A DNA stretch of 51,888 nucleotides from Shewanella abyssi (GCF_023284025.1 NZ_JAKIKR010000036.1:1-51888); one strand, 5' to 3'. Numbered from the stretch's first letter, positions 17,803-28,877 are shown. Notes: generated from the sequence alone by a model not told the origin. Program-made: numbers and translations.

Positions 17803-17836
17803 TAGAACCTAGAACCTAGCACCTAGAACCTAGAAT
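17803..17836 (+). repeat. Short CCTAGAA tandem repeats
   Basis: The unit AGAACCT/CCTAGAA recurs about four times with small changes just upstream of the M48 metalloprotease gene. It is distinct in sequence from the 50-bp array before it. Confidence 0.7.
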
Positions 17837-17868
17837 CCAGGTCTAGCATTACAAAGGACTACCCATTG

Positions 17869-18669
17869 ATGAAAATATTTCCGCTATTACTTCTTGCTGT
17901 ATTAATCACCTCAGGCTGTGCGACGCATCAGTCGCCGACAGGCCGCAGCCAAACGCTACTGTTTTCAGCTCAAGAGATGTCGAAGCTGGGGGATTCATCC
18001 TTTGCTGAGCTTAAAAAGAGAGAAAAGCTCAGCAATAATATGGCACTCAACCAGTATGTTGATTGTGTGGCGAGCCGAATTACCCGGGCGTTACCGGATC
18101 AGAGTCAACGTTGGGAGGTGATCGTATTCGACTCTAAACAAGTGAATGCCTTTGCACTGCCTGGAGGCCATATCGGGGTTTACGCTGGTTTGCTTGATGT
18201 AGCGGTAAATGAACACCAACTGGCTACCGTCATTGGTCATGAAGTGGCCCATGTGCTGGCTAACCATAGTAATGAACAAGTGTCGCGCGCACAGATGACG
18301 GGGGCAGGAATGCAACTAGCAGATCTTGCTTTAGGCGTCGGCGGTGTTTCAAATCAAGAGGTGTACATGGCGGCCTTAGGGCTGGGTGTACAAGTGGGCT
18401 ATACCTTGCCTTACGGTCGAGAGCAGGAGAGTGAAGCTGATATTATGGGGGTCGAGTTGATGGCGAAAGCAGGGTTTGATCCCGCCCAAAGTGTCGAACT
18501 GTGGCGCAATATGGCCAAAGCGGGTGGTGAGCAAGGGCCAGAACTGCTTTCAACCCATCCATCCCATGGGCAGCGCATTAGCCAGCTACAAAAAATGCAG
18601 GCGCAAGCTCAACCGCTTTATGAAGCTAATCGTGTGAGTGTGAAAAATAGTTGCCAGAGGCCAAAATAG
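17869..18669 (+). CDS. M48-family metalloprotease lipoprotein (LoiP/YggG-like)
   Basis: A lipoprotein signal (FPLLLLAVLITSGC, lipid Cys17) leads to an M48 peptidase domain. The zinc motif HEVAH is at about residues 124-128 in VIGHEVAHVLANH, and the third ligand lies in EQESEADIMGVELM. FDSKQVNAFALPGGHIGVYAGLLD is the family signature before it. Length (266 aa) fits E. coli LoiP (252 aa), an envelope protease linked to outer-membrane stress. A TTG directly before the ATG at 17869 is an alternative start; AAAGGA lies ten bases upstream of the ATG. It follows the 50-bp repeat array, whose effect on it is unknown. Confidence 0.88.
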   Translation: MKIFPLLLLAVLITSGCATHQSPTGRSQTLLFSAQEMSKLGDSSFAELKKREKLSNNMALNQYVDCVASRITRALPDQSQRWEVIVFDSKQVNAFALPGGHIGVYAGLLDVAVNEHQLATVIGHEVAHVLANHSNEQVSRAQMTGAGMQLADLALGVGGVSNQEVYMAALGLGVQVGYTLPYGREQESEADIMGVELMAKAGFDPAQSVELWRNMAKAGGEQGPELLSTHPSHGQRISQLQKMQAQAQPLYEANRVSVKNSCQRPK

Positions 18670-18751
18670 CTACGCTTTTTAGGGCTATATCACAGAAAAT
18701 ATGCTAAAGTTGCGCGCGAAAATTCATTGAATCATTGAGAGTACAACCATT

Positions 18752-19369
18752 ATGTCTGATAAGTTCAGTACCATTGAAGATCAAGCAAGTTACGGTGTTG
18801 GTCGTCAACTTGGTGAGCAACTAGCTGCTAACTCGTTTGAAGGTATCGATATTTCTGCTGTTCAATTGGGTCTGGCTGACGCTTTCGAAGGTAAAGAAAG
18901 TGTTGTTGCTATGGAAGATATGCAAATCGCATTTACTGAAATCAGCCAACGTATCCAGAAAGTTCAAGAAGCTGCTGCCGCTGCTGCATCAGAAGAGGGT
19001 GATAAGTACCTAGCTGCTAATGCTGTTCGTGAAGGCGTCACTACTACTGAGTCTGGTCTACAGTATGAAGTTATTGCTGAAGGCAACGGCGACAAGCCTG
19101 GTTATGATTCAACTGTACGTGTTCACTATCATGGTACTTTCACCTCTGGTGATGTATTTGATAGCTCAGTTGTTCGTGGCGAGCCTGCCGAATTCCCAGT
19201 CTCTGGCGTTATCGCTGGTTGGACTGAAGCATTACAACTAATGCCTACTGGTGCTAAGTTGAAATTGTTCGTGCCACATCACCTTGCATACGGTGAGCGT
19301 GGAGCGGGTGCTTCAATCCCACCATATTCAACTTTGGTATTCGAAGTTGAATTGTTAGAAATTATCTAA
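18752..19369 (+). CDS. fklB: FKBP-type peptidyl-prolyl isomerase FklB
   Basis: The 205-residue protein matches E. coli FklB (206 aa). An N-terminal helical dimerisation domain (residues 1-85) contains ASYGVGRQLGEQL. A C-terminal FKBP domain (about 100-205) shows VRVHYHGTFTSGDVFDSS, PVSGVIAGWTEALQLMPTGAK, the LAYGERGAG loop and IPPYSTLVFEVELL. It has no signal peptide, so it is cytosolic and catalyses proline cis-trans isomerisation. A terminator follows at once, separating it from dapB. Confidence 0.93.
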   Translation: MSDKFSTIEDQASYGVGRQLGEQLAANSFEGIDISAVQLGLADAFEGKESVVAMEDMQIAFTEISQRIQKVQEAAAAAASEEGDKYLAANAVREGVTTTESGLQYEVIAEGNGDKPGYDSTVRVHYHGTFTSGDVFDSSVVRGEPAEFPVSGVIAGWTEALQLMPTGAKLKLFVPHHLAYGERGAGASIPPYSTLVFEVELLEII

Positions 19370-19379
19370 GTTAGACAAT

Positions 19380-19409
19380 AAGCCTAAGTTAATCCTTAGG
19401 CTTTTTTTT
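19380..19409 (+). terminator. fklB terminator
   Basis: The hairpin AGCCTAAG/CTTAGGCT is followed by T8, ten bases after the stop. Confidence 0.92.
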
Positions 19410-19432
19410 GACATTTGCAGGGAGTGACTGAG

Positions 19433-20248
19433 ATGACTGAAAAAGTAAGAGTGGCTATTACCGGCGGCAGTGGTCGTATGGGACGAACTCTTATTGAAGC
19501 GGCAAAACAAAATGATCTTATTTTGTTAGGCGCTGCGATTGAGCGTGCGGGTTCTACGTTGATGGGTGTTGACGCTGGAGAACTTGCAGGTGTGGGCGCA
19601 ATGAATGTTGCGATTACCGATTCACTAGATAAGGCCGTCGATGATTTTGATGTACTCATTGACTTTACATCGCCTGAGGCTAGCGTCATCCACGCTGAGT
19701 GGTGTGCTAAACATGGTAAAGCTATTGTTATTGGCACCACAGGTTTCAATCAAGCTCAAAAAGAGCAAATTTCAGCATACTCTACACTAGTGCCAATGGT
19801 GATGGCGCCCAATATGGCTGTCGGTGTAAACCTTATGTGGAAGCTACTTGAAGTTGCTGCAGAAGTGATGGGGCATTATAGCGACATCGAGATCATCGAA
19901 GGTCACCATAGATATAAGAAAGATGCACCTTCAGGCACAGCGCTAAAAATGGGCGAAGTTATCGCCGAAACCTTAGGTCGTGATCTTGAAAAATGTGCCG
20001 TATATGGCAGAGAGGGGATCACTGGCGAGCGCGATAGAGAAACCATTGGTTTTTCTACCATACGCGCAGGCGATATTGTTGGTGAACACACCGCATTATT
20101 TGCCGATATTGGCGAGCGACTTGAAATTACCCATAAAGCATCGAGTCGAATGACGTTCGCTAACGGTGCGATGCGTGCTGCATCCTGGTTAGCCATTCAA
20201 GACGTCGGACTCTATGACATGCAGCAAGTCCTTGGCTTAAAACAGTAA
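19433..20248 (+). CDS. dapB: 4-hydroxy-tetrahydrodipicolinate reductase
   Basis: DapB reduces HTPA with NAD(P)H in lysine and diaminopimelate synthesis. Starting at ATG 19433 behind GGGAG gives 271 residues (E. coli 273); the upstream TTG extension is unnecessary. The Rossmann motif GGSGRMGRT is at the N-terminus, DFTSPEA lies near residue 80, and the catalytic and substrate signature [20 protein letters not shown] is near 156. It is separated from fklB by a terminator and ends at a terminator before the carAB leader, so it is a single-gene unit. Confidence 0.96.
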   Translation: MTEKVRVAITGGSGRMGRTLIEAAKQNDLILLGAAIERAGSTLMGVDAGELAGVGAMNVAITDSLDKAVDDFDVLIDFTSPEASVIHAEWCAKHGKAIVIGTTGFNQAQKEQISAYSTLVPMVMAPNMAVGVNLMWKLLEVAAEVMGHYSDIEIIEGHHRYKKDAPSGTALKMGEVIAETLGRDLEKCAVYGREGITGERDRETIGFSTIRAGDIVGEHTALFADIGERLEITHKASSRMTFANGAMRAASWLAIQDVGLYDMQQVLGLKQ

Positions 20249-20254
20249 ATATTG

Positions 20255-20280
20255 AAAACCGCTATTAGCGGTTTTTTTTT
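20255..20280 (+). terminator. dapB terminator
   Basis: The hairpin AAAACCGC-TATTA-GCGGTTTT is followed by a T-run, directly after the stop. Confidence 0.92.
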
Positions 20281-20450
20281 GCGCGAACAGTCATTTTTGA
20301 TAAAAGCACAGTTCCGCTATAGACGGATAGCAATTTTCAATATAAAATCTGCGGAATTTGTCAAAATTTCGTATTTTAGCGAAAATTGGTATTTTAAAAA
20401 AACACAAAAAACATTGTATTTCAATGATTTGGCTCTTTCCGGAGGTCGCG

Positions 20451-21596
20451 TTGACAAAGTCTGCCTTACTCGTACTTGAAGATGGAACCGTTTTTTCTGG
20501 CACTGCAATTGGTGCTGAAGGGATGTCTGTTGGTGAAGTGGTATTTAACACTTCAATGACTGGTTACCAAGAAATTTTGACTGATCCATCGTACTCACGT
20601 CAAATCGTAACGTTAACTTACCCACATATCGGTAATACTGGCACAAATGATGAGGACACTGAATCGTCTTCTGTTCATGCTTGTGGCCTGATTATTCGAG
20701 ACTTGCCGCTTATCGCAAGTAACTTCCGCAATCAGCAATCTTTAAGTGATTACTTAAAGGCCAATAATGTGGTTGGTATTGCGGATATTGATACCCGCAA
20801 ATTGACTCGTATTTTACGAGAAAAAGGCGCCCAAGCAGGATGTATTCTTGTGGGTGACCTAGATGAAGCCAAGGCGTTAGCAGCAGCTAAAGCGTTCCCT
20901 GGTTTAAAAGGCATGGACTTAGCCAAAAAAGTTACCACCACTGAAGCCTACCAATGGCGCAGCGGTAGCTGGCGTCTTGTTGGTGGCTTGCCGTCTGATA
21001 AGACTGAAGCAGAGCTTAAGTATAAAGTCGTTGCTTATGATTATGGTGTTAAGCGTAATATATTGCGCATGCTCGTTGACCGTGGCTGTGACGTCACAGT
21101 GGTACCAGCACAAACACCAGCATCGGAAGTATTAGCGATGAACCCAGATGGGATTTTCCTATCAAATGGTCCAGGTGACCCAGAACCTTGTGATTATGCG
21201 ATTGCTGCGATTCAAGAGATTTTAAAGACCGAAATTCCGGTTTTTGGTATCTGTTTAGGTCACCAGTTATTAGCACTAGCCTCAGGCGCTAAAACCTTAA
21301 AAATGAAATTTGGTCATCATGGTGCCAACCATCCAGTGAGTAATATCGAGCAAGGCAATGTGATGATCACTAGCCAAAACCACGGTTTTGCTGCAGATGA
21401 ATCAACACTGCCGGCCAATATCAAAGTAACTCACAAGTCATTGTTTGATGGTTCTTTGCAAGGTATTCACCTTACTGATAAGCCAGCGTTTAGCTTCCAG
21501 GGTCACCCTGAAGCAAGCCCAGGACCACATGATGCCGCGCCACTATTTAATCACTTCATTGATTTGATTGAACTGTATCGCCAGAACGCCAAGTAG
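20451..21596 (+). CDS. carA: Carbamoyl-phosphate synthase small subunit
   Basis: CarA is the glutaminase subunit that supplies ammonia to CarB. The TTG start at 20451 follows GGAGG by five bases and gives 381 residues (E. coli 382, also TTG-initiated as I recall it); the longer in-frame extension upstream is leader sequence. Conserved parts are [23 protein letters not shown] and the class-I amidotransferase triad: Cys268 in GICLGHQLL and the C-terminal GHPEASPG. The AT-rich leader holds a small TTTCG/CGAAA dyad at about 20367-20384, but I found no convincing ArgR box. carB follows after 28 bases. Confidence 0.96.
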   Translation: MTKSALLVLEDGTVFSGTAIGAEGMSVGEVVFNTSMTGYQEILTDPSYSRQIVTLTYPHIGNTGTNDEDTESSSVHACGLIIRDLPLIASNFRNQQSLSDYLKANNVVGIADIDTRKLTRILREKGAQAGCILVGDLDEAKALAAAKAFPGLKGMDLAKKVTTTEAYQWRSGSWRLVGGLPSDKTEAELKYKVVAYDYGVKRNILRMLVDRGCDVTVVPAQTPASEVLAMNPDGIFLSNGPGDPEPCDYAIAAIQEILKTEIPVFGICLGHQLLALASGAKTLKMKFGHHGANHPVSNIEQGNVMITSQNHGFAADESTLPANIKVTHKSLFDGSLQGIHLTDKPAFSFQGHPEASPGPHDAAPLFNHFIDLIELYRQNAK

Positions 21597-21624
21597 TAAC
21601 CTCATCCGGGAGAAGATTTAAGCA

Positions 21625-24600
21625 ATGCCAAAACGTACCGATATAAAGAGTATTCTTATCCTAGGGGCTGGACCAATTGTTATTGGTCAAGCCTGTGAGT
21701 TTGACTACTCAGGCGCTCAAGCCTGTAAAGCCCTACGCGAAGAGGGTTATAGAGTTATTCTTGTTAACTCTAACCCTGCAACTATCATGACTGATCCAGA
21801 GATGGCCGATGCAACTTATATCGAGCCAATTCACTGGGAAGTTGTACGCAACATTATTGCTAAAGAGCGCCCAGATGCGATTCTGCCTACAATGGGTGGC
21901 CAGACGGCGCTTAACTGTGCCCTGGAGCTGGAAAGCAAGGGCGTGCTGAAAGAGTTTAATGTCGAGATGATTGGCGCGACAGCCGATGCAATCGATAAAG
22001 CCGAAGACCGTGGCCGTTTCGATAAGGCGATGAAAGCTATTGGCCTCGAGTGTCCACGTGCGGGTTTTGCCCATACGATGGCAGAGGCATTCGCGGTGCA
22101 GGAAACTTTGGGTTTCCCGTGTATTATTCGCCCGTCTTTCACCATGGGTGGCAGCGGCGGTGGAATTGCTTATAACATAGAAGAATTCGAAGAGATCTGT
22201 ACTCAAGGACTGGACCTGTCGCCAACCAGTGAACTGCTTATCGACGAATCTTTGATTGGTTGGAAAGAGTACGAGATGGAAGTGGTACGTGACCGTAATG
22301 ATAACTGTATCATTGTCTGTGCCATTGAAAACTTCGACCCAATGGGTGTGCATACGGGGGATTCAATCACCGTTGCTCCTGCGCAGACACTGACGGATAA
22401 AGAATATCAGTTGATGCGTAACGCTTCTATTGCGGTTCTGCGTGAGATCGGTGTTGAAACCGGTGGTTCTAACGTACAGTTCGGCATCAACCCGAAAGAT
22501 GGCCGCATGGTTATCATCGAGATGAACCCACGTGTATCGCGTTCATCTGCTTTGGCATCAAAGGCGACGGGCTTCCCGATTGCTAAAATAGCAGCCAAAC
22601 TGGCAGTTGGCTTTACACTAGATGAGCTGAGCAACGACATTACCGGTGGTGCGACGCCAGCGTCATTCGAGCCAGCTATCGATTATGTGGTTACCAAAAT
22701 GCCACGTTTCAACTTTGAGAAGTTTGCCGGTGCAAATGACCGTCTAACCACTCAAATGAAGTCGGTTGGTGAAGTGATGGCGATTGGCCGTACTTTCCAA
22801 GAGTCGCTGCAAAAGGCATTACGCGGTCTTGAAGTCGGTAAAAACGGCCTTTGTCCTGAAATCGATATCACTGAACCTGATGCTATGTCGCGTATTCGTC
22901 ATGAGCTTAAAGAGCCGGGTGCTGAGCGTATTTGGTACATTGCCGACGCATTCCGCTCAGGCCTATCGGTTGAAGATATTTTTGCTTTAACCAATATTGA
23001 CCCTTGGTTCCTAGTGCAGATTGAAGACCTGCTTAAGTCTGAAACAGAAGTTGCTGAAGCCGGTCTTGCTGGGTTGACTGCAGATGTATTGCGTAAGCTA
23101 AAGCGCAAAGGCTTTGCCGATTCTCGTTTAGCAGCGCTTGCAGGTGTGAGTGAGTCTGAGGTGCGTAAGCTACGTACTCGTTTTGAAATTCACCCCGTTT
23201 ACAAGCGTGTTGATACTTGTGCGGCTGAGTTCGCGACTGATACGGCTTATATGTACTCTACTTATGAAGAAGAGTGCGAAGCTAACCCATCAAATCGTGA
23301 CAAAATCATGATCTTGGGCGGCGGACCTAACAGAATTGGTCAAGGTATTGAGTTTGATTACTGTTGTGTACACGCGGCGTTAGCGCTACGTGAAGACGGG
23401 TACGAGACCATCATGGTTAACTGTAACCCTGAAACGGTATCGACCGATTATGACACTTCAGACCGTCTGTATTTTGAGTCAATCACTTTTGAAGATGTGC
23501 TTGAAATTGTCCGCATCGAAAAGCCAAAAGGCGTTATCGTGCAGTACGGTGGGCAAACACCGCTTAAATTAGCCCGTGATTTAGAAGCTGCTGGCGTACC
23601 GATTATTGGTACTAGCCCAGATGCTATTGACCGTGCTGAAGACCGTGAGCGCTTCCAGCAAGCGATTGAACGTTTAAACATGAAGCAACCTGAAAACGAT
23701 ACGGTAACGACTGTTGAAGGTGCTGTTATTTCTGGCGAACGTATCGGTTATCCGCTGGTTGTTCGTCCATCTTATGTATTGGGTGGCCGCGCAATGGAGA
23801 TTGTTTATGACGAGCAAGACTTGCGTCGTTATTTCAATGAAGCGGTGAGTGTTTCCAATGCATCGCCTGTATTGCTAGACCGCTTCCTTGATAACGCCAT
23901 TGAAGTCGATATTGATGCTATTTGTGATGGTGAAACCGTGGTTATCGGTTCTATCATGGAACACATCGAGCAAGCCGGTGTTCACTCTGGTGACTCTGGT
24001 TGCTCACTGCCACCCTACAGCTTAAGTCAAGATGTTCAAGACCGCATGCGTGTGCAAGTGGGTAAGCTGGCAATGGAACTGGGCGTAATCGGATTGATGA
24101 ACGTACAGTTTGCCATTAAGGATGACGAGATCTACATGATCGAAGTTAATCCACGCGCGGCGCGTACAGTTCCTTTCGTATCGAAAGCGACTGGCATTCC
24201 GTTAGCTAAGATAGCGGCACGTGTTATGGCGGGTCAAAGTCTTAAGTCACAGCAGTTTACCGAGGAAGTCATTCCGCCGTTTTTCTCTGTGAAAGAAGTG
24301 GTGTTGCCGTTTAACAAGTTCCCAGGAGTTGATCCATTACTCGGTCCTGAAATGCGCTCGACAGGTGAAGTGATGGGCGTTGGTGACACGTTTGCCGAAG
24401 CTTATGCTAAAGCACAGCTTGGTGCGACGTCTGAAGTGCCTAAGTCTGGTCGTGCATTACTGTCCGTGCGTGACAGTGATAAAGCACGGGTTGCTGATTT
24501 AGCCGCTAAGTTGATTGAACTGGGTTATGAGATCGATGCGACTCACGGTACTGCGGTTATCTTAGGTGAAGCGGGTATTAACCCACGCCTAGTAAACAAG

Positions 24601-24846
24601 GTACACGAAGGTCGTCCGCATATTCTTGACCGTATTAAGAATGGCGAATACACCTACATTGTTAATACCACTGAAGGTCGTAAGGCGATTGAAGATTCGC
24701 GTCAGCTTCGCCGCGGTGCACTGCGTTATAAAGTGAACTACACCACGACACTGAATGCTGCATTTGCAACGTGTATGGCCCATGCCGCCGATGACCGTAC
24801 CAACGTGACATCAGTACAAGAGCTACATAAACGTATTGCTAAGTAA
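21625..24846 (+). CDS. carB: Carbamoyl-phosphate synthase large subunit
   Basis: CarB makes carbamoyl phosphate for arginine and pyrimidines. Its length, 1073 residues, equals E. coli CarB. Two homologous halves each carry the opening [25 protein letters not shown] or [18 protein letters not shown] sequence and an ATP-grasp domain ([15 protein letters not shown] and [15 protein letters not shown]). An oligomerisation region lies between them, and the C-terminal MGS-like allosteric domain spans about 935-1073. GGGAGAAG precedes the ATG. It is co-transcribed with carA and ends at a strong terminator. Confidence 0.98.
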   Translation: MPKRTDIKSILILGAGPIVIGQACEFDYSGAQACKALREEGYRVILVNSNPATIMTDPEMADATYIEPIHWEVVRNIIAKERPDAILPTMGGQTALNCALELESKGVLKEFNVEMIGATADAIDKAEDRGRFDKAMKAIGLECPRAGFAHTMAEAFAVQETLGFPCIIRPSFTMGGSGGGIAYNIEEFEEICTQGLDLSPTSELLIDESLIGWKEYEMEVVRDRNDNCIIVCAIENFDPMGVHTGDSITVAPAQTLTDKEYQLMRNASIAVLREIGVETGGSNVQFGINPKDGRMVIIEMNPRVSRSSALASKATGFPIAKIAAKLAVGFTLDELSNDITGGATPASFEPAIDYVVTKMPRFNFEKFAGANDRLTTQMKSVGEVMAIGRTFQESLQKALRGLEVGKNGLCPEIDITEPDAMSRIRHELKEPGAERIWYIADAFRSGLSVEDIFALTNIDPWFLVQIEDLLKSETEVAEAGLAGLTADVLRKLKRKGFADSRLAALAGVSESEVRKLRTRFEIHPVYKRVDTCAAEFATDTAYMYSTYEEECEANPSNRDKIMILGGGPNRIGQGIEFDYCCVHAALALREDGYETIMVNCNPETVSTDYDTSDRLYFESITFEDVLEIVRIEKPKGVIVQYGGQTPLKLARDLEAAGVPIIGTSPDAIDRAEDRERFQQAIERLNMKQPENDTVTTVEGAVISGERIGYPLVVRPSYVLGGRAMEIVYDEQDLRRYFNEAVSVSNASPVLLDRFLDNAIEVDIDAICDGETVVIGSIMEHIEQAGVHSGDSGCSLPPYSLSQDVQDRMRVQVGKLAMELGVIGLMNVQFAIKDDEIYMIEVNPRAARTVPFVSKATGIPLAKIAARVMAGQSLKSQQFTEEVIPPFFSVKEVVLPFNKFPGVDPLLGPEMRSTGEVMGVGDTFAEAYAKAQLGATSEVPKSGRALLSVRDSDKARVADLAAKLIELGYEIDATHGTAVILGEAGINPRLVNKVHEGRPHILDRIKNGEYTYIVNTTEGRKAIEDSRQLRRGALRYKVNYTTTLNAAFATCMAHAADDRTNVTSVQELHKRIAK

Positions 24847-24860
24847 ATTTTGATTGTACT

Positions 24861-24890
24861 AAAAAGGCCGCATTTTTTGCGGCCTTTTTT
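24861..24890 (+). terminator. carAB terminator
   Basis: The stem AAAGGCCGCA/TGCGGCCTTT with a T-rich loop is followed by T's, 15 bases after carB. Confidence 0.93.
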
Positions 24891-25213
24891 ATGGTTGATT
24901 AAGAGGCTATGGCCAAGCTATAGTTATTGAAAATAATCCGTGTTCAACTTCTACTTAGTGAGATTTAACTGCAGACTGATGACGTGGAGGTCGAAGTCAT
25001 CTAGTAAATTAGGTGAAGGGACTCTCGGTTAATGAAAATTTATCTGACTTTGCTAGCAAGTATTAACAAGGTTGAGTAAGCTCTATCGATTCCATAGAGT
25101 GCATGTTTCGCTCTTAGCGTTTACAATGACTCAATTCCACCAGATTATTACCCCGTTGACCGCTTAAAAGTCAGCGTGGACTGCTTTTGTTTTAAAGGAG
25201 ACGAAAGAAGCTT
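24891..25213. other. greA leader/intergenic region
   Basis: I see no gene. It holds a perfect hairpin CTCTAT-7 nt-ATAGAG at 25081-25099. A possible promoter start, TTTACA at 25120 with a poor -10 17-18 bases on, precedes greA. E. coli greA also has a long leader that yields a small RNA; I cannot show one here. Confidence 0.4.
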
Positions 25214-25690
25214 ATGAGTAAGGTTCCAATGACCGTCGTCGGTGCTGAAACACTGCGCGCAGAATTAGAGATGTTAAAGTTTGATCGTCGTCCGAAAATT
25301 GCACAAGCAATCGGTGAAGCACGTGAGCTTGGCGATTTGAAAGAAAACGCTGAATATCATGCCGCTCGAGAAGAGCAGGGGCTGTGTGAAGCTCGGGTTC
25401 GTGATATTGAAGGCAAGTTGTCTCATGCACAAGTTATTGATGTGACGGTAATGCCAAATACCGGTCGGGTTATTTTCGGTACCACTGTGACTATCTTAAA
25501 CGTCGATACCGATGAAGAAGTGACTTATCGCATCGTTGGCGAAGATGAAGCGAATGTGAAAGAAAACTTACTGTCAGTGAGTTCGCCTATCGCCCGCGGT
25601 TTGGTTGGTAAGAGCGTTGATGATGAAATCTCTATTACCACCCCGCGTGGTGCTAACGACTTTGAAATTATTAAAGTCGAATATATCTAA
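25214..25690 (+). CDS. greA: Transcription elongation factor GreA
   Basis: GreA enters the RNA polymerase secondary channel and stimulates cleavage of backtracked RNA. The 158-residue length matches E. coli. The N-terminal coiled coil carries the acidic tip in [17 protein letters not shown] (about residues 37-53), and the C-terminal FKBP-like domain shows [25 protein letters not shown] and [17 protein letters not shown] lies upstream of the ATG. It faces yhbY tail to tail across a shared terminator, as in E. coli. Confidence 0.97.
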   Translation: MSKVPMTVVGAETLRAELEMLKFDRRPKIAQAIGEARELGDLKENAEYHAAREEQGLCEARVRDIEGKLSHAQVIDVTVMPNTGRVIFGTTVTILNVDTDEEVTYRIVGEDEANVKENLLSVSSPIARGLVGKSVDDEISITTPRGANDFEIIKVEYI

Positions 25691-25721
25691 CGCTTATTAG
25701 CCAATTGGATGTTAGATAAAT

Positions 25722-25757
25722 AAAAAAAGCCGCTAATTTAAAATTAGCGGCTTTTTT
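25722..25757. terminator. Bidirectional terminator between greA and yhbY
   Basis: AAAAAAGCCGCTAATTT pairs with AAATTAGCGGCTTTTTT. There is an A-run on one side and a T-run on the other, so it can stop transcription from both directions. Confidence 0.93.
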
Positions 25758-25761
25758 ACAT

Positions 25762-25783
25762 CATAAGTAATCGATTACTTATG
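25762..25783. repeat. Perfect 22-bp palindrome
   Basis: CATAAGTAATC is followed directly by its exact reverse complement GATTACTTATG, with no loop. It lies between the bidirectional terminator and the yhbY stop codon. Confidence 0.95.
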
Positions 25784-25785
25784 TA

Positions 25786-26085
25786 TTACTTTGCCTTAGG
25801 CACAGCAATTTTCATTTCTTCAGACTGACGGAACAGTACTAAGACGTGACCAATAAGCTGAACGTTTACAGCTTGAGTTTCACGTACAATGGCGTCGACG
25901 ATTGCATTTTTAAGCTCTCTGTCACCAGAGGCTAATTTCACTTTGATCAATTCATGATGAGAGAGTGCACTATCAATTTCAGCCAGTACACCTTCAGTCA
26001 GACCGTTGCCACCAAGCATCACTACAGGCTTCAAATTATGCGCTAAGCCCTTTAAGTGCTGTTTTTGTTTGGTTGTTAAGTTCAT
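25786..26085 (-). CDS. yhbY: Ribosome assembly RNA-binding protein YhbY
   Basis: This 99-residue single CRM-domain protein matches E. coli YhbY (97 aa), which binds pre-50S ribosomal subunits. The family GxxG loop is visible in VVMLGGNGLTEGV near residue 22. The segment LTTKQKQHLKGLAHNLKPV opens the domain, and ELIKVKL lies near 45. It is divergent from rlmE, 91 bases apart, so the promoters share that gap. This order (greA, yhbY, rlmE, ftsH) is conserved in enteric bacteria. Confidence 0.93.
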   Translation of the reverse strand: MNLTTKQKQHLKGLAHNLKPVVMLGGNGLTEGVLAEIDSALSHHELIKVKLASGDRELKNAIVDAIVRETQAVNVQLIGHVLVLFRQSEEMKIAVPKAK

Positions 26086-26176
26086 TTATACCAACTTTAT
26101 GCTGAGTTACTGTTGAAAAGCCGCTATTCTACCCTTATATATGCTTTGTGTAACTCTCAATTGTTGCGGATTTTAA

Positions 26177-26806
26177 ATGTCAGGTAAAAAAAGATCGGCC
26201 AGTTCTTCACGCTGGATGCAAGAACATTTCGATGATCACTATGTCAAGCTAGCGCAAAAGCGCGGTTATAGGTCGCGCGCGGCCTTTAAGATAGAGGAGA
26301 TCCAGGAGAAAGATAAACTTATACGACCAGGCATGACGGTGGTCGATTTAGGAGCGGCACCAGGAGGATGGTCACAAGTGGCTGTTAAGCTCGCGGGTGA
26401 CAAAGGTAAAGTAATCGCCTGTGATATTTTATCTATGGATCCAATTGTAGGAGTTGATTTCCTGCAAGGTGACTTCCGCGAAGAGAAAGTACTTGAAGCG
26501 CTACTGACTCGAGTCGGTGACGCTAAAGTGGATGTCGTATTATCTGATATGGCGCCCAACATGAGTGGCACAGGCGGAGTTGATCAACCCCGTGCTATGT
26601 ATTTAGTCGAACTCGCATTAGACATGTGCCATCAAGTTTTGGCTCCTAATGGCTGTTTTGCTGTTAAAGTCTTTCAGGGGGAGGGCTTTGACGAATACAT
26701 GAAAATAGTTAAAGAAGCATTTAAAACCGTTAAAACACGTAAGCCAGATTCATCGCGAGCACGATCGCGAGAAGTCTATCTTGTGGCGACGGGGTACAAG
26801 TTATAG
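26177..26806 (+). CDS. rlmE: 23S rRNA 2'-O-ribose methyltransferase RlmE
   Basis: RlmE (RrmJ/FtsJ) methylates U2552 of 23S rRNA using S-adenosylmethionine. The 209-residue protein matches E. coli (209). I see the basic N-terminus, [12 protein letters not shown] with the catalytic Lys near residue 38, the SAM motif [15 protein letters not shown] near 57, and [11 protein letters not shown] with the catalytic Asp near 124. The late [12 protein letters not shown] and [16 protein letters not shown] complete the K-D-K-E set. It is followed by ftsH after 60 bases, as in E. coli. Confidence 0.96.
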   Translation: MSGKKRSASSSRWMQEHFDDHYVKLAQKRGYRSRAAFKIEEIQEKDKLIRPGMTVVDLGAAPGGWSQVAVKLAGDKGKVIACDILSMDPIVGVDFLQGDFREEKVLEALLTRVGDAKVDVVLSDMAPNMSGTGGVDQPRAMYLVELALDMCHQVLAPNGCFAVKVFQGEGFDEYMKIVKEAFKTVKTRKPDSSRARSREVYLVATGYKL

Positions 26807-26866
26807 TAATCTATCGTAAGTACTCTAACATTAGTTTTCGAAAGACTTTAAAAGAGGTCGAGTAAT

Positions 26867-28819
26867 TTGAGTGACATGGCTAAAAATTTAATTCTCTGGG
26901 TTGTCATCGCTGTTGTTTTGATGTCAGTGTTTCAGGGCTATTCCCCCTCTTCTTCTAATAAGCAGAAGATGGACTATTCTACCTTTTTAGATGACGTTAA
27001 CGCTGGGCAGGTTAGCACTGTCGAAGTGAAAAGTGATCAACGTACCATTGAAGGAACAATGCGCACTGGTGAGAAGTTTGTCACCATCATGCCATTGCCA
27101 GATCTTGACTTGATCAATGATCTGAACCGTAAAGGTATCATGATGAAGGGGCAAGAAGCTGAAGAGTCGGGTTTCCTAACCCAAATCTTTATCTCTTGGT
27201 TCCCAATGTTACTGCTCATTGGTGTGTGGATTTTCTTCATGCGTCAGATGCAAGGCGGCGGTGGTAAAGGCGCGATGTCATTTGGTAAGAGTAAAGCCAA
27301 ATTGATGAGCGAAGACCAAATTAAAACGACTTTTGCTGACGTTGCTGGTTGTGATGAAGCGAAAGAAGACGTTAAAGAGTTGGTTGATTACTTGAAAGAG
27401 CCAGCGCGTTTTCAAAAGTTAGGTGGCCGAATTCCTACTGGTGTCTTGTTAGTTGGTCCACCAGGTACCGGTAAAACACTCATTGCTAAAGCCATTGCGG
27501 GTGAAGCTAAAGTGCCATTCTTTACTATTTCAGGTTCTGATTTCGTTGAGATGTTTGTTGGTGTCGGTGCGTCGCGAGTACGTGACATGTTTGAGCAAGC
27601 TAAAAAGTCATCTCCATGTATCATCTTTATCGATGAAATCGATGCTGTTGGTCGCCAGCGCGGCGCGGGTGTCGGTGGCGGTCATGATGAACGTGAGCAG
27701 ACCTTGAACCAGATGCTGGTTGAAATGGATGGCTTTGAAGGTAATGAAGGCGTAATCGTTATCGCAGCGACTAACCGTCCAGACGTGTTAGATGCGGCTT
27801 TATTACGACCGGGTCGTTTTGACCGTCAAGTGGTTGTCGGCCTGCCTGATGTGCGTGGTCGAGAGCAAATTCTTAAAGTCCATATGCGTAAAGTGCCATT
27901 GGCTGACGGTGTTAAGGCAAGTGTTATCGCCCGTGGTACGCCAGGTTTCTCTGGTGCCGATTTGGCGAACCTTGTCAACGAAGCCGCATTGTTTGCTGCT
28001 CGTAACAGCCGTCGCGTCGTGAGTATGGAAGAGTTTGAAAGCGCTAAAGATAAGATCATGATGGGCGCTGAGCGCCGTTCTATGGTGATGTCTGAAGCAG
28101 AGAAAGAGATGACCGCCTACCATGAAGCGGGTCACGCGATAGTGGGTTGCCTAGTGCCAGAGCATGATCCGGTACATAAAGTGACTATCATTCCGCGCGG
28201 TCGTGCGTTAGGTGTGACTTTCTTCTTGCCAGAGGCTGATGCGATTAGCCAAAGCAGACAGAAGCTAGAAAGTCAGATTTCTGTTGCCTACGGTGGACGT
28301 TTAGCCGAAGAGATCATCTACGGTAGTGAGAAAGTCTCTACCGGCGCTTCGCAGGATATTAAATATGCGACATCGATAGCACGTAACATGGTGACTCAGT
28401 GGGGCTTCTCTGAAAAGTTAGGTCCAGTACTTTATGCTGAAGATGAGAACGAAGTTTTCTTAGGCCGCAGCATGGGTAAGTCACAGCATATGTCGGACGA
28501 CACTGCGCGTATTATCGATGCAGAAGTTAAGCTGCTGATATCGGCTAACTACGATAGAGCGCAACAGTATCTTAAAGATAATATTGACATCCTTCATGCA
28601 ATGAAAGACGCACTGATGAAGTATGAAACCATCGATTCGAATCAAATTGATGACTTAATGGAACGTCGAGAAGTTCGTTTACCTGCTGAATGGGAAAAAG
28701 ATAAGCAGGCTAACGATGATGACAGTAATGACGCATCTTCTGAAAAGAAAGACGACGTTAAGGACACTGAAGATAATAAAACCGATGTAAGTGATGTTGA
28801 CGAATCACCTGCTAAGTAA
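26867..28819 (+). CDS. ftsH: ATP-dependent zinc metalloprotease FtsH
   Basis: FtsH is the inner-membrane AAA+ protease that degrades sigma-32, LpxC and misfolded membrane proteins. Two membrane spans (about 9-26 and 106-127) flank a periplasmic domain. Walker A GPPGTGKT is near residue 197, Walker B IIFIDEID near 247, and zinc motif HEAGH near 418. The last 35 residues are an acidic, low-complexity tail. AGAGG nine bases upstream favours the TTG at 26867; the common ATG start (MAKNLILW) is nine bases further in, and both are known for E. coli. Sequence through [21 protein letters not shown] is nearly invariant. Confidence 0.97.
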   Translation: MSDMAKNLILWVVIAVVLMSVFQGYSPSSSNKQKMDYSTFLDDVNAGQVSTVEVKSDQRTIEGTMRTGEKFVTIMPLPDLDLINDLNRKGIMMKGQEAEESGFLTQIFISWFPMLLLIGVWIFFMRQMQGGGGKGAMSFGKSKAKLMSEDQIKTTFADVAGCDEAKEDVKELVDYLKEPARFQKLGGRIPTGVLLVGPPGTGKTLIAKAIAGEAKVPFFTISGSDFVEMFVGVGASRVRDMFEQAKKSSPCIIFIDEIDAVGRQRGAGVGGGHDEREQTLNQMLVEMDGFEGNEGVIVIAATNRPDVLDAALLRPGRFDRQVVVGLPDVRGREQILKVHMRKVPLADGVKASVIARGTPGFSGADLANLVNEAALFAARNSRRVVSMEEFESAKDKIMMGAERRSMVMSEAEKEMTAYHEAGHAIVGCLVPEHDPVHKVTIIPRGRALGVTFFLPEADAISQSRQKLESQISVAYGGRLAEEIIYGSEKVSTGASQDIKYATSIARNMVTQWGFSEKLGPVLYAEDENEVFLGRSMGKSQHMSDDTARIIDAEVKLLISANYDRAQQYLKDNIDILHAMKDALMKYETIDSNQIDDLMERREVRLPAEWEKDKQANDDDSNDASSEKKDDVKDTEDNKTDVSDVDESPAK

Positions 28820-28835
28820 TCTTTAGACAATTTAA

Positions 28836-28861
28836 GAAGACCCCTTTATGGGGTTTTCTTG
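28836..28861 (+). terminator. ftsH terminator
   Basis: The hairpin AAGACCCC-TTTAT-GGGGTTTTCTT is placed 16 bases after ftsH. It ends before the chosen folP start. Confidence 0.75.
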
Positions 28862-28877
28862 TTTATGGAGCTCTATT

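Noticed and set aside
20358..20450. Upstream in-frame extension of carA
   Set aside because: It lies in the AT-rich leader and lacks a ribosome site; GGAGG followed by TTG 20451 gives the conserved N-terminus.
20282..20450. ArgR or PurR boxes in the carAB leader
   Set aside because: No 18-bp ARG box with acceptable match and no PurR dyad could be found by eye; only a short TTTCG/CGAAA dyad is present.
28848..28877. Longer folP start
   Set aside because: It would initiate inside the ftsH terminator hairpin; TTG 28878 has GGAG upstream and gives normal length.
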